A DNA stretch of 47,618 bases, taken from assembly GCA_030053945.1 (NCBI GenBank), contig JASGCW010000024.1, positions 1 to 47,618 of the forward strand. Direction: 5' to 3'. Within the stretch, counting starts at the first letter, position 1. Every line of letters starts with the position of its first letter. Positions 17,117 through 24,818 of the stretch are shown here, one piece after another. Source of the DNA: Limnohabitans sp. (GTDB lineage Bacteria > Bacteroidota > Bacteroidia > Flavobacteriales > Flavobacteriaceae). Under the pieces are notes generated by a model that was given only the letters and a program-made list of their open reading frames with translations, ran no database searches and was not told where the DNA came from. Both the position numbers and the translations under genes were made by a program.

Positions 17117-18007
17117 CTATTTTATAAACTGCTTAGAAATTTTTTCAGCCTTCTTACTTTCAGAATAGTCATAGAAACCTTCTCCTGATTTCACTCCTAA
17201 TTTGCCCGCCATAACCATATTTACTAATAATGGACAAGGAGCATATTTCGGATTTTTGAATCCGTCGTACATTACGTTTAGGATAGACAAGCATACATCA
17301 AGACCAATGAAATCTGCTAATTGTAATGGTCCCATAGGGTGTGCCATACCTAATTTCATCACGGTATCAATTTCATAAACACCACCTACACCATTATATA
17401 AAGTTTCGATAGCTTCGTTTATCATTGGCATTAAAATACGATTCGCAACGAAACCAGGGTAGTCGTTTACCTCAGATGGAATTTTACCTAATTTAACAGA
17501 TAAATCCATAATGATTTTTGTTACTTCGTCAGAAGTATTGTATCCACGAATAATTTCAACCAACTTCATAATTGGCACTGGATTCATAAAGTGCATACCG
17601 ATAACGCGTTCTGGATGAACCACATTTGCAGCAATTTGTGTGATAGAAATTGATGAGGTATTTGTTGCTAAAATCACATTATGGTCACAAACCTCACTCA
17701 ATTGTTTGAAGATATTGAATTTTAACTGTACATTTTCTGTAGCTGCTTCAACTACTAAATCACAACCAACAACACCGTCTTTTACATCAGTGTAAGTGAT
17801 AATGTTGCTTATAGTTTTGTGTTTATCTTCTTCTGTGATTGAACCTTTTGCTACCATACGGTCAAGATTGGTAGCGATAGTTGCCATTCCTTTTTCTAAT
17901 GATTTTTCGGAAATGTCGATTAATTTTACTGTAAATCCTGATTGTGCAAATGTATGGGCAATTCCGTTACCCATTGTTCCAGCACCTATAACTGCGATGT
18001 TTTTCAT
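17117..18007 (-). CDS. 3-hydroxybutyryl-CoA dehydrogenase
   Basis: NAD(P)-dependent oxidation or reduction of 3-hydroxyacyl-CoA and acetoacetyl-CoA, used in fatty-acid or amino-acid catabolism. The 296 residues match the Hbd/PaaH type. N-terminal Rossmann fold NIAVIGAGTMGNGIAHTFA (residues 3-21), then ATNTSSISIT, the catalytic-His segment GMHFMNPVPIMKLVEII, and C-terminal PGFVANRILMPMINEAI, GMAHPMGPLQLADFIGLD. It starts only 2 nt after the restriction endonuclease stop, so its transcription may now depend on the restriction-modification promoter. Confidence 0.95.
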   Translation of the reverse strand: MKNIAVIGAGTMGNGIAHTFAQSGFTVKLIDISEKSLEKGMATIATNLDRMVAKGSITEEDKHKTISNIITYTDVKDGVVGCDLVVEAATENVQLKFNIFKQLSEVCDHNVILATNTSSISITQIAANVVHPERVIGMHFMNPVPIMKLVEIIRGYNTSDEVTKIIMDLSVKLGKIPSEVNDYPGFVANRILMPMINEAIETLYNGVGGVYEIDTVMKLGMAHPMGPLQLADFIGLDVCLSILNVMYDGFKNPKYAPCPLLVNMVMAGKLGVKSGEGFYDYSESKKAEKISKQFIK

Positions 18008-18009
18008 TT

Positions 18010-18855
18010 TTAAATTTTAAAAGTAATTAATTTGGTGTCAATTAAATTGACAGGGTTATTTGGGTTTTGAACTTTAATATTTTGTATTAATATTTTATTA
18101 GAATTTTCAATTTTCTTTCTACTTTCTAGAGGGAATGAATAATATTTTTCAGATGGAATAAAAGCAAAACATTGAAAGGAAGCATTTTGATCATATTCAT
18201 AAAATTCTTTAAAAACTTTTGATGGAGGTTGAAGAAGCCACATTCCTCTGATTCTTAAATTGGTTATTTTTAATGGATCTACAAAATTTAGTCTCCCTAT
18301 TTCATTTGTGGTTGAAAAATTAAATTCTTTATTATCCTCTAAGTTTTTTGTTAGTTCGTCTTTAATCTTGAGATAGACTTCTTCATCTGCTGCATATATA
18401 GAGCCATAAACAAACCATAAAGAAGAAAGTTTGTTAGAATTGCTTGGAATATGACCAATTGTATATATAAAATCTTTTTCAGACCAATTCTCACATTCTC
18501 TACAGTGTTTATTTATAAGTGGACTTTTTGAAAAAAGTTTTGATTTTGGAAAGGAACTATTTAATTGTAATTCACTTGTTAATGATTCGACTTTTTTTAT
18601 TTCTATAGCATCTCCATTTTTTATCATTAAATTTGGAGGACTATTTTTTGAACCTTCATAAGAAAAAACTTCGGAGTATTTTTCTATACGTTTTATTTTG
18701 TCCGTTTCTAAAAATGTATTTGTAAACGAGTCTTTTATAAAGGTTTCTAAGCCTTCACCCATATTGTTTGCTCTATTATTACCAAATTTAATTTCATTTA
18801 CAGTCAGATTTTCAATTTTAGAAATATTGAAAATAGCTTCTAATAGATTACTCAT
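18010..18855 (-). CDS. Type II restriction endonuclease, NgoPII family (predicted GGCC)
   Basis: A 281-residue endonuclease. The middle of the protein closely recalls R.Ngo[39 protein letters not shown] (PD-(D/E)xK-type active site with D and ExK), [43 protein letters not shown] and the C-terminal [12 protein letters not shown].NgoPII cuts GGCC; the same specificity is inferred here. Its start overlaps the methyltransferase end by 4 nt (methylase first), an order that lets protection precede cleavage. All key motifs are present, so it is probably active. Confidence 0.9.
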   Translation of the reverse strand: MSNLLEAIFNISKIENLTVNEIKFGNNRANNMGEGLETFIKDSFTNTFLETDKIKRIEKYSEVFSYEGSKNSPPNLMIKNGDAIEIKKVESLTSELQLNSSFPKSKLFSKSPLINKHCRECENWSEKDFIYTIGHIPSNSNKLSSLWFVYGSIYAADEEVYLKIKDELTKNLEDNKEFNFSTTNEIGRLNFVDPLKITNLRIRGMWLLQPPSKVFKEFYEYDQNASFQCFAFIPSEKYYSFPLESRKKIENSNKILIQNIKVQNPNNPVNLIDTKLITFKI

Positions 18856-19898
18856 ACGGCTAAATTTAAATTTGGATTGGAAAGGTGTAAATTTTCAATT
18901 AAAGCTTCATTTTTTATAATTTGTTCTTTAATATTTTGTGCTAAATAGTGAGCTAAATTGACAGGTACGGCATTTCCAATCATTTTGTAACCAGCTGAAA
19001 TAGAGTTGTAATAAAATGTGAATTCGTCTGGGAAAGTTTGTATTCTTGCACATTCTCGTACACTTAATCTTCTGTATAAATGTTCTTTTCCCGGGACAAA
19101 TATTCGGATGTTTTGTTCGATAAATTTCATTTTTGGAGCTTGTGGATGTAAAGGCGCATGTCTTCCACCTGCTTGGATGGTAAATGATTGTTCATCCCAA
19201 TTTCTAACTCTATTTCTTGACATAAATATTGTTGAAAATTCACCAGTCATAAATTCGTGATTAGAAATTATACAATTATCTCCATTAGTTTTGTTTCCCG
19301 TTAAAGCTGGTAAAACATTGTCTTTTAGGTCAGAAATTGTTTGTTCAAGAGTAATCTTTGAAAATTTTGTTTTTGGAAACTCGAATTTGAATTTTAAATC
19401 TTTTCTTATGCCAATAAAGAAAACCCTTTTTCTGTCTTGCGGAACATTGTAATCTGATGCATTAAGCATTTCAAAAGAAAGTTCATAACCAATACCAGCA
19501 TTACGAAACATTTCTTTAATGTTCTTTAGAGCTTCTGAGTGCCTTCCTAATAACATTCCACTTACATTTTCAGCCAAGAAAAATTTGGGCTGTTTGGCTT
19601 CAAGTATTCTTATGAAATCAAAAAACAATTGCCCTCTTTTGTCATTTATTCCTTTTAGAGCACCGGCTTCGCTCCAACTTTGGCAAGGGGGACCTCCAAT
19701 AATTCCGTCACAATCAGGAACTTCATCTGCGGGTATGTTAACAATACTTCTTTTGTCTAATGTTGTTTTAGGGTGATTTTTTTCATAAGTTTCCCAGATT
19801 TCTTTATCATATTCGTTAGCCCATATAACATTAAATCCAGCTTTTTGGAATCCTAAATCTAAACCACCTGCACCTGCAAAAAAAGATACTATGTTCAT
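18852..19898 (-). CDS. DNA (cytosine-5)-methyltransferase of the NgoPII-like system
   Basis: A 348-residue C5-cytosine methylase protecting the sites of the adjacent endonuclease. Motif [14 protein letters not shown] (5-17), motif [14 protein letters not shown] with the catalytic Cys, motif [10 protein letters not shown], motif [14 protein letters not shown], a target-recognition region at about 185-265, motif [20 protein letters not shown] and motif [12 protein letters not shown]. Recognition of GGCC is inferred from its partner and its resemblance to M.NgoPII/M.HaeIII. A minus-strand TAATTTTG box lies just upstream. Confidence 0.96.
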   Translation of the reverse strand: MNIVSFFAGAGGLDLGFQKAGFNVIWANEYDKEIWETYEKNHPKTTLDKRSIVNIPADEVPDCDGIIGGPPCQSWSEAGALKGINDKRGQLFFDFIRILEAKQPKFFLAENVSGMLLGRHSEALKNIKEMFRNAGIGYELSFEMLNASDYNVPQDRKRVFFIGIRKDLKFKFEFPKTKFSKITLEQTISDLKDNVLPALTGNKTNGDNCIISNHEFMTGEFSTIFMSRNRVRNWDEQSFTIQAGGRHAPLHPQAPKMKFIEQNIRIFVPGKEHLYRRLSVRECARIQTFPDEFTFYYNSISAGYKMIGNAVPVNLAHYLAQNIKEQIIKNEALIENLHLSNPNLNLAV

Positions 19899-19917
19899 AT
19901 GTAAATCAAATTTTAAT

Positions 19918-19925
19918 CAAAATTA
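19918..19925 (-). promoter_or_regulatory. Candidate -7 box for the restriction-modification operon
   Basis: CAAAATTA on the plus strand reads TAATTTTG (TAnnTTTG) on the minus strand, 19 nt before the methyltransferase ATG. A -33 TTG at the usual spacing was not found. Confidence 0.45.
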
Positions 19926-19958
19926 GATTAAAAAAAACAATATTAAAATTTATAATAA

Positions 19959-20315
19959 TTATTCTTTTTTTAAAACTTCATTATCAAACGCTAAGAGTAA
20001 TTTATAATGTGACCAACTCAATTGCGTCCGCAGTGTGGACGCAATTGGAAAAGTTCTGTAAAATTGTCTATATCGTTCTAATTGGCGTACGGAAAATCCA
20101 CTCCCAAATTCAGGTTGTAATTGTTCAGAAAGATATTTTATCAAATAATTTCCGTAATCAGCTCTGTCTTTTCCTTGTTGTTCTTCATTGAAAATTCGTT
20201 CGCCAATGTGCCAATACATAACAATTCGATGATGATCGACCGAACGAATAGCTCCTTCTTTAGCTTTTGCTATTAAAGATTTTACATCAGAAATTAAATT
20301 TGTATTTGATAGCAT
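19959..20315 (-). CDS. DUF1016 (YhcG-type) N-terminal fragment
   Basis: A 118-residue protein matching only the N-terminal domain of DUF1016/YhcG proteins: YWHIGERIFNEEQQGKDRADYG, LSEQLQPEFGSGFSVRQLERYRQFYRTFP, LRTQLSWSHYKLLL. Full-length relatives are about 340-380 residues and carry a C-terminal PD-(D/E)xK nuclease domain, which is missing. The frame ends at NEVLKKE and the next 60 nt before the methylase are AT-rich with no continuation. It looks like a decayed remnant, although N-terminal-domain-only ORFs exist elsewhere. The fragment contains a perfect GC-rich inverted repeat. Confidence 0.75.
   Translation of the reverse strand: MLSNTNLISDVKSLIAKAKEGAIRSVDHHRIVMYWHIGERIFNEEQQGKDRADYGNYLIKYLSEQLQPEFGSGFSVRQLERYRQFYRTFPIASTLRTQLSWSHYKLLLAFDNEVLKKE
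20019..20047. repeat. Perfect 11-bp inverted repeat within the DUF1016 fragment
   Basis: CAATTGCGTCC (20019-20029) and GGACGCAATTG (20037-20047) flank a 7-nt loop. The arms are GC-richer than their surroundings and lie in codons for the TLRTQLS segment. Confidence 0.8.
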
Positions 20316-20357
20316 TTTAAATATAGTTAAAATTCCCTACTTGGAGGTTGGGGAGTT

Positions 20358-21323
20358 TTATTTCTTCATTTCATCTATGATTTGATATGCCACACGTAAT
20401 GCCTCAGTTGCTTGTTCTAAAGTTACTATAGGGGTAGTATTATTATTGATAGCATCAGCAAAAGATTCTAATTCATCTAGAATGGCATTGTTAGGTTCAA
20501 CCGATGGATTGTCGTAATAAATTTGTTTTTTAACCCCTTCGGCATTTTGAAGAATCATATCAAAATCTCCAGGAATTTCTGGTGCATCTTTCATTTTTAC
20601 TACTTCACAAACTTTATCTAGAAAATCTACAGAGATATAAGCGTCTTTCTGGAAAAAACGAGACTTACGCATATTTTTCATCGAAATTCGGCTTGAAGTA
20701 ATATTAGCTACACAGCCATTTTCAAATTCAATACGAGCATTAGCAATATCTGGTGAATCACTAATTACCGAAACGCCACTAGCATGTACATTTTTTACTT
20801 TAGAATTTACGACACTCAGAATCGCATCTATATCGTGAATCATTAAGTCTAAAACCACAGGAACATCGGTGCCACGTGGATTAAATTCGGCTAAACGATG
20901 TGTTTCGATAAACATTGGATTTTCTATTTTGTGCTTCACTGCTTTGAAAGCAGGATTGAAACGCTCTACGTGACCTACTTGGCCTTTTACATTATATTCT
21001 TTGGCTAAAGCAATAATTTCTTCAGCTTCTTCTACAGTTGTTGCGATAGGTTTTTCAATGAAAACGTGTTTGCCTGATTTAATCGCAACTCGCGCACATT
21101 TGTAATGTGATAGGGTAGGTGTAACTATATCTACCACATCTACTGCGTGAATTAATTTAGCGATGGTATCAAATCGTTGGTAACCAAATTCTTTAGCTAT
21201 TTTTTCGGCATATTCGGCATTTTCATCATAAAAGCCTATTAATTCATATTTTGAAGATTCCTTAAGTAATCGTAAATGTATTTTTCCAAGGTGTCCAGCA
21301 CCTAAAACGCCCACTTTAAGCAT
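20358..21323 (-). CDS. Gfo/Idh/MocA family oxidoreductase
   Basis: NAD(P)-dependent oxidoreductase, probably acting on a sugar or polyol; substrate unknown. N-terminal Rossmann domain LKVGVLGAGHLGKIHLRLL, then VDIVTPTLSHYKCA, the family hallmark EKPIATTVEEAEEII, and GQVGHVERFNPAF. The C-terminal alpha/beta domain has LMIHDIDAILSVV with the catalytic-region His/Asp. An in-frame TTG at 21341 is the first possible start, but ATG 21323 gives the canonical MLKVGVLG beginning and follows a minus-strand -7 box. The resulting length is 321 residues. It precedes a quasi-repeat intergenic region. Confidence 0.92.
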   Translation of the reverse strand: MLKVGVLGAGHLGKIHLRLLKESSKYELIGFYDENAEYAEKIAKEFGYQRFDTIAKLIHAVDVVDIVTPTLSHYKCARVAIKSGKHVFIEKPIATTVEEAEEIIALAKEYNVKGQVGHVERFNPAFKAVKHKIENPMFIETHRLAEFNPRGTDVPVVLDLMIHDIDAILSVVNSKVKNVHASGVSVISDSPDIANARIEFENGCVANITSSRISMKNMRKSRFFQKDAYISVDFLDKVCEVVKMKDAPEIPGDFDMILQNAEGVKKQIYYDNPSVEPNNAILDELESFADAINNNTTPIVTLEQATEALRVAYQIIDEMKK

Positions 21324-21338
21324 AAAAAATATTTTTAA

Positions 21339-21346
21339 CAAAAATA
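21339..21346 (-). promoter_or_regulatory. Candidate -7 box for the Gfo/Idh gene
   Basis: CAAAAATA on the plus strand reads TATTTTTG on the minus strand, 15 nt upstream of ATG 21323. It supports choosing that ATG over TTG 21341, which falls inside the box. Confidence 0.45.
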
Positions 21347-21450
21347 CATTTTTTGTTTAAAGTTTGATGTTTCAAGTTCAAAGTTTTTTGGAATTTTGAG
21401 TTTGGATTTTGGAATTTTAGGTTTAATTTTACATCGGTTAGAAACAAGTT

Positions 21451-22095
21451 ATGCTTAAAGATACTGCGAAACATCAAGGGCTTAGAAATCAATTGGTAAT
21501 CCTTTTAGAACAAAAAGGAATTGCTGATAAAAATGTATTAGAAGCTATTAGAAAAATCCCTCGTCATTTATTTTTAAATTCCAGTTTTGAAGATTTTGCT
21601 TATCAAGATAAGCCTTTTCCTATTGGAGCAGGACAAACTATCTCACAACCTTATACAGTAGCATTTCAATCAGAATTGTTACAGGTGAAAAAGGATGATA
21701 AAATACTTGAAATAGGGACGGGAAGTGGTTATCAAACAGCAGTTTTGTGTACAATGGGAGCGAAAGTTTTTTCTGTTGAAAGACAAAATGAACTGTTTAA
21801 GAAGACTTCTATTTTGTTACCTAAGTTAGGAATTCGTCCTAAACATTTGTCTTTTGGAGATGGTTACAAAGGTTTACCTAATTACGCGCCTTTTGATAGT
21901 ATTATAGTTACAGCTGGAGCTCCTTTTATTCCTCAGCCCTTAATGGCGCAACTAAAAATAGGAGGAAGATTAGTAATCCCTGTTGGAGAGGATGTTCAAG
22001 TAATGACTTTGCTAATACGTAAAACCGAAACCCAATTTGAAAAGCACGAGTTTGGTGATTTTAGATTTGTACCTTTACTGGGAGATAAAAATTAA
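21451..22095 (+). CDS. pcm: Protein-L-isoaspartate O-methyltransferase
   Basis: Uses S-adenosylmethionine to methylate isoaspartyl residues and start their repair in damaged proteins; cytoplasmic. The 214 residues are typical. Seen: IRKIPRHLFL, the PIGAGQTISQPYTVAFQSELL substrate loop, SAM motif I ILEIGTGSGYQTAVL, SVERQNELF, GDGYKGLPNYAPFDSIIVTAGAPFIPQPL and GGRLVIPVG. The upstream region is a quasi-repeat with no obvious -7 box. Confidence 0.96.
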   Translation: MLKDTAKHQGLRNQLVILLEQKGIADKNVLEAIRKIPRHLFLNSSFEDFAYQDKPFPIGAGQTISQPYTVAFQSELLQVKKDDKILEIGTGSGYQTAVLCTMGAKVFSVERQNELFKKTSILLPKLGIRPKHLSFGDGYKGLPNYAPFDSIIVTAGAPFIPQPLMAQLKIGGRLVIPVGEDVQVMTLLIRKTETQFEKHEFGDFRFVPLLGDKN

Positions 22096-22276
22096 GGTAA
22101 TGTGGAAAAAAATAGTTGCTAATTTTAAATTTTTATTGATTATTAGGTTGTCTAATATGGTTAAATAAAACCTATTTTACATTTGGTTTTTATAATATAA
22201 ATACCATTTAAAAAGTTCTTTGTATTTTGAAATTTAAGCCTCTATGTATATCTAAGTTTACTTTGAGATGTCAAAA

Positions 22277-22300
22277 AAAAACAGTGCTTTTTCTGTTTTT
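22277..22300 (+). terminator. Weak hairpin in the pcm / K+ channel gap
   Basis: AAAAACAG (22277-22284) pairs with CTGTTTTT (22293-22300) and is followed by AGTATTTTCTT. It could end pcm transcription about 200 nt after the stop, or an independent short transcript from a TACATTTG box at 22178-22185. The rest of 22096-22320 shows no gene. Confidence 0.45.
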
Positions 22301-22320
22301 AGTATTTTCTTAATCAGGTG

Positions 22321-23037
22321 TTAATCTTCATTTTTATGATCAAAATATCCTTTTACTTTTACTTTTGTAGAAAAGAAATTCAAAAATAATACTACAAATG
22401 ATAAAAAGAACATAGATTGTATGGTGGCTAAAACTCTTCCAAAAGTAGTTACTGGATGAAAATCTCCATAACCAATTGAATTAGATGTAATTGTGCTAAA
22501 ATAAATTGGTTCAAACCAGTTTGCAAAAGGTTTATTCATATGATTTCCAGTAGCATATAAAACACCAAAAGCACAAACAACTTCTATATAGTTGAAAAAT
22601 AGTAACAACATAGAGCGTTTGTAGGAGCGAGGTCTTGAAAATAAGTCGGATGCAAATATTAAAGTTGGTATATAGAAAACAGTTTCACAGAGTAAATACA
22701 CAAGAATTCCGATTAATATGGAATTATCCTGTAATCCGTTAGAGAGAATAACAATAGGAAAGGATACTTTGAATAGGATATAAATATCCATAGTTATATC
22801 TTGGTATTCATAGCCAATTTTATTTGCTAAATGTTTGATATAAATACCTGGAAATAATAATTGTGAAAATGATAAAAATAAACGAATAATTTTTTCAATT
22901 CCGCTATCGTCTTGATGGTCGTTATTCCAAATAGCTTTTATGTTCTGGATGCGTTTTTCTATGGGGGAATACTTAGGTTTCCCTTTTTTGTAGTGTTTTC
23001 CTAGAATTAATTTTTTTAAAAATAATTTTATTTGCAT
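22321..23037 (-). CDS. Two-pore-type potassium channel family protein
   Basis: A 238-residue inner-membrane protein with several hydrophobic segments (about residues 90-110, 115-130, 145-165 and 205-230). The selectivity-filter sequence TSNSIGYGDFHPVTT, preceded by a pore helix (WFEPIYFSTI) and followed by the inner helix, identifies an Ion_trans_2-type K+ channel. No C-terminal RCK domain is present. The basic N-terminus (KLFLKKLILGKHYKKGKPK) should be cytoplasmic. It overlaps the upstream methyltransferase gene by 10 nt, so the two are co-transcribed. Confidence 0.88.
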   Translation of the reverse strand: MQIKLFLKKLILGKHYKKGKPKYSPIEKRIQNIKAIWNNDHQDDSGIEKIIRLFLSFSQLLFPGIYIKHLANKIGYEYQDITMDIYILFKVSFPIVILSNGLQDNSILIGILVYLLCETVFYIPTLIFASDLFSRPRSYKRSMLLLFFNYIEVVCAFGVLYATGNHMNKPFANWFEPIYFSTITSNSIGYGDFHPVTTFGRVLATIQSMFFLSFVVLFLNFFSTKVKVKGYFDHKNED

Positions 23038-23687
23038 AATAAGAACAATTCGTTATCACCTTCAACGTTTGATATTTTTTTTGTTGTGAAGTGCGTTTTA
23101 ATCATTTGGTAATAATTGGTATTTCTATCAAAATCTGTACTTAAAGTTACGATAGTATTAAATAATATGCTACCATTTTCTGTCAAAATTTTTTTCAATT
23201 GTAAGGAAAATTTTTCTTCAAATAAAAAGCTAGGCATTATGTTGTCTTGAAAAATATCGATTATAATTAAATCATAATCATCTGTTGTTGTAAAAATAAA
23301 TTCTTGTGCATCCTGAATTTTGATTTCTAAGTTTTTAATTTTATTGAGGTTGAAGTACTTGTTTGCAATTTCGATGACTTTAGAATCTAATTCGACGCCT
23401 GTAATTTTTTCTGTATAGTCAAATTCATCTCTTAATAAACGGATAACACTCCCTCCAGCAACACCTAAAACCAACACCGATTGATATTTTTTAAGTTTGA
23501 TTTTTTCAATTTGCATTAATCCAATTCTCATTACTTTTTGGAGCGTGCCAAAAGAAAAATTAGTGTTTTCTGAATCAAGTACTAAATGACCGTTATTCCA
23601 AGTAACTTCAAGGTTTTTATTTATTTCAGAAGGAATTTGAAAAACTTTTACGGGTATGATATAGCTCAAAAGTCGTTTGAAATTCAT
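23028..23687 (-). CDS. Spermidine-synthase-like SAM-dependent methyltransferase
   Basis: A 219-residue Rossmann-fold protein. VLVLGVAGGSVIRLL (motif I), GVELDSKVIEIANKYF (acidic motif II), IKIQDAQEFIF and DLIIIDIFQDNIMPSFLFEEKF place it in the spermidine-synthase/fused-methyltransferase superfamily. Classical polyamine-binding residues are not evident, so it may be a methyltransferase of unknown target. Co-transcribed with the K+ channel (10-nt overlap). Divergent from the acyltransferase at 23731. Confidence 0.82.
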   Translation of the reverse strand: MNFKRLLSYIIPVKVFQIPSEINKNLEVTWNNGHLVLDSENTNFSFGTLQKVMRIGLMQIEKIKLKKYQSVLVLGVAGGSVIRLLRDEFDYTEKITGVELDSKVIEIANKYFNLNKIKNLEIKIQDAQEFIFTTTDDYDLIIIDIFQDNIMPSFLFEEKFSLQLKKILTENGSILFNTIVTLSTDFDRNTNYYQMIKTHFTTKKISNVEGDNELFLLCK

Positions 23688-23718
23688 ATATTACATTTAG
23701 TATTCGTAAATATAATGT

Positions 23719-23726
23719 TATTTTTG
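23719..23726 (+). promoter_or_regulatory. Candidate -7 box TATTTTTG for the acyltransferase
   Basis: TAnnTTTG in the 43-nt divergent gap, ending 4 nt before ATG 23731. Transcription from it would give a leaderless or nearly leaderless mRNA. Confidence 0.45.
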
Positions 23727-23730
23727 GCGT

Positions 23731-24285
23731 ATGAAGAAAAGAATTTACCAGTTTATTTTTTTTAAGCTAATGGGATGGAAAATCGTTGGCGATTTTGATT
23801 CTAGTATAAAGAAGTGTGTTATTCCAGTGGTACCTCATACAAGTTGGAATGATTTCTATATTGGTATTTTCACACGAGGTTCACTAGGATTAGAAATAAA
23901 CTTTGTAGGTAAGAAAGAATTGTTTGTTTTTCCTTTTGGTTTGTATTTTAAATGGGTAGGAGGTGCTCCTTTAAATCGATTTAAAAATGAGAATAAAGTT
24001 GATGCTATAGCTAAGATATTTTCCGAAAAAGAAGTCTTTCGTTTAGCAATTTCACCTGAAGGGACTAGGAAAAAAGTAGCAGAATGGCGTACAGGATTTT
24101 ATTATATCGCACTAAAAGCAGGAGTATCAATTATTCCAATAGGTTTCGATTGGAAAAATAAGCAAGTAATTGTATTTCAAACAATGATGCCTTCAGGTAA
24201 TAAGGAGGCTGATTTTGCTGTACTTGAAAGTTACTTTGATGGTATTCAAGGTTATGTTCCTGAATATAGTTTTACCAAGAAATAA
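23731..24285 (+). CDS. 1-acyl-sn-glycerol-3-phosphate acyltransferase family protein
   Basis: A 184-residue PlsC-like acyltransferase. The H-x4-D active site is in VVPHTSWNDFYIG, the glycerol-phosphate-binding FPFG.YFKWVGGAPLNR follows, then ISPEGTRKKVAEWRTGFYYIA (EGTR motif) and ISIIPIGFDW. It probably acylates lysophosphatidate or a related lipid at the inner membrane. No long membrane segment is visible. The stop codon shares a base with the ATG of the next gene (TAATG). Confidence 0.9.
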   Translation: MKKRIYQFIFFKLMGWKIVGDFDSSIKKCVIPVVPHTSWNDFYIGIFTRGSLGLEINFVGKKELFVFPFGLYFKWVGGAPLNRFKNENKVDAIAKIFSEKEVFRLAISPEGTRKKVAEWRTGFYYIALKAGVSIIPIGFDWKNKQVIVFQTMMPSGNKEADFAVLESYFDGIQGYVPEYSFTKK

Positions 24286-24751
24286 TGCGAATAGAAATAT
24301 CTAAATCATTAACTGATTTTCAGAAAATCAAGTTGTTAAATTGTGGAATAAAGAATACCCATCTAATTTAGTATATAATTCAACAGAAGAATTTGATGAA
24401 TATCTAACTAAATTGAATGATCCAGAAAATTTTATAGTATTAGAAGATGACGAAATATTAGGATGGGCTCTAGTCTTTTTTAGAGATAATGAAATTTGGT
24501 TTGCAATAATTTTAGATTCAAAGGTGCAATCAAAAGGATTGGGAACAAGATTATTGAATGAATTAAAAATAAAATATAGTGCATTGAATGGTTGGGTTGT
24601 TGATTATGATAATTTTTCCAAACTAGATGGATCGTTTTATAAATCTCCAATAAAATTTTATTTGAAAAACAATTTTTCTATTTGTGAAAACGTTAGAATG
24701 GAGAATGAAAAAATTTCTGCTGTAAAAATTCAGTGGAATAGTCAATTTTAG
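24285..24751 (+). CDS. GNAT family N-acetyltransferase with an apparent 1-nt frameshift
   Basis: The ATG at 24285, coupled to the preceding stop, reads MRIEISKSLTDFQKI and then shifts into nonsense and stops early. From about 24332 a second frame continues as VVKLWNKEYPSNL and runs to 24751. Joining them by restoring one base near 24330 gives a normal GNAT protein of about 155 residues: DFQKI-(x)-VVKLWNKEYP, ILGWALVFF, WFAIILDSKVQSKGLGTRLLNELK (acetyl-CoA loop QSKGLGT) and FYLKNNFSICENVRME. Without a shift, only TTG 24341 offers a start (136 residues), which removes the first strand and half a helix. It may be a recent pseudogene, a sequencing error or a recoded gene. Substrate unknown. Confidence 0.7.
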
Positions 24752-24797
24752 CACACTCTTTGTGTATAAGTATAAATTTTAAGAACTAAAAGTATTT

Positions 24798-24805
24798 TAC
24801 ATTTG
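24798..24805 (+). promoter_or_regulatory. Candidate -7 box TACATTTG for the M14 peptidase
   Basis: TAnnTTTG, 13 nt before ATG 24819. No -33 TTG at normal spacing was identified. Confidence 0.5.
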
Positions 24806-24818
24806 TAAAAAAAATATA

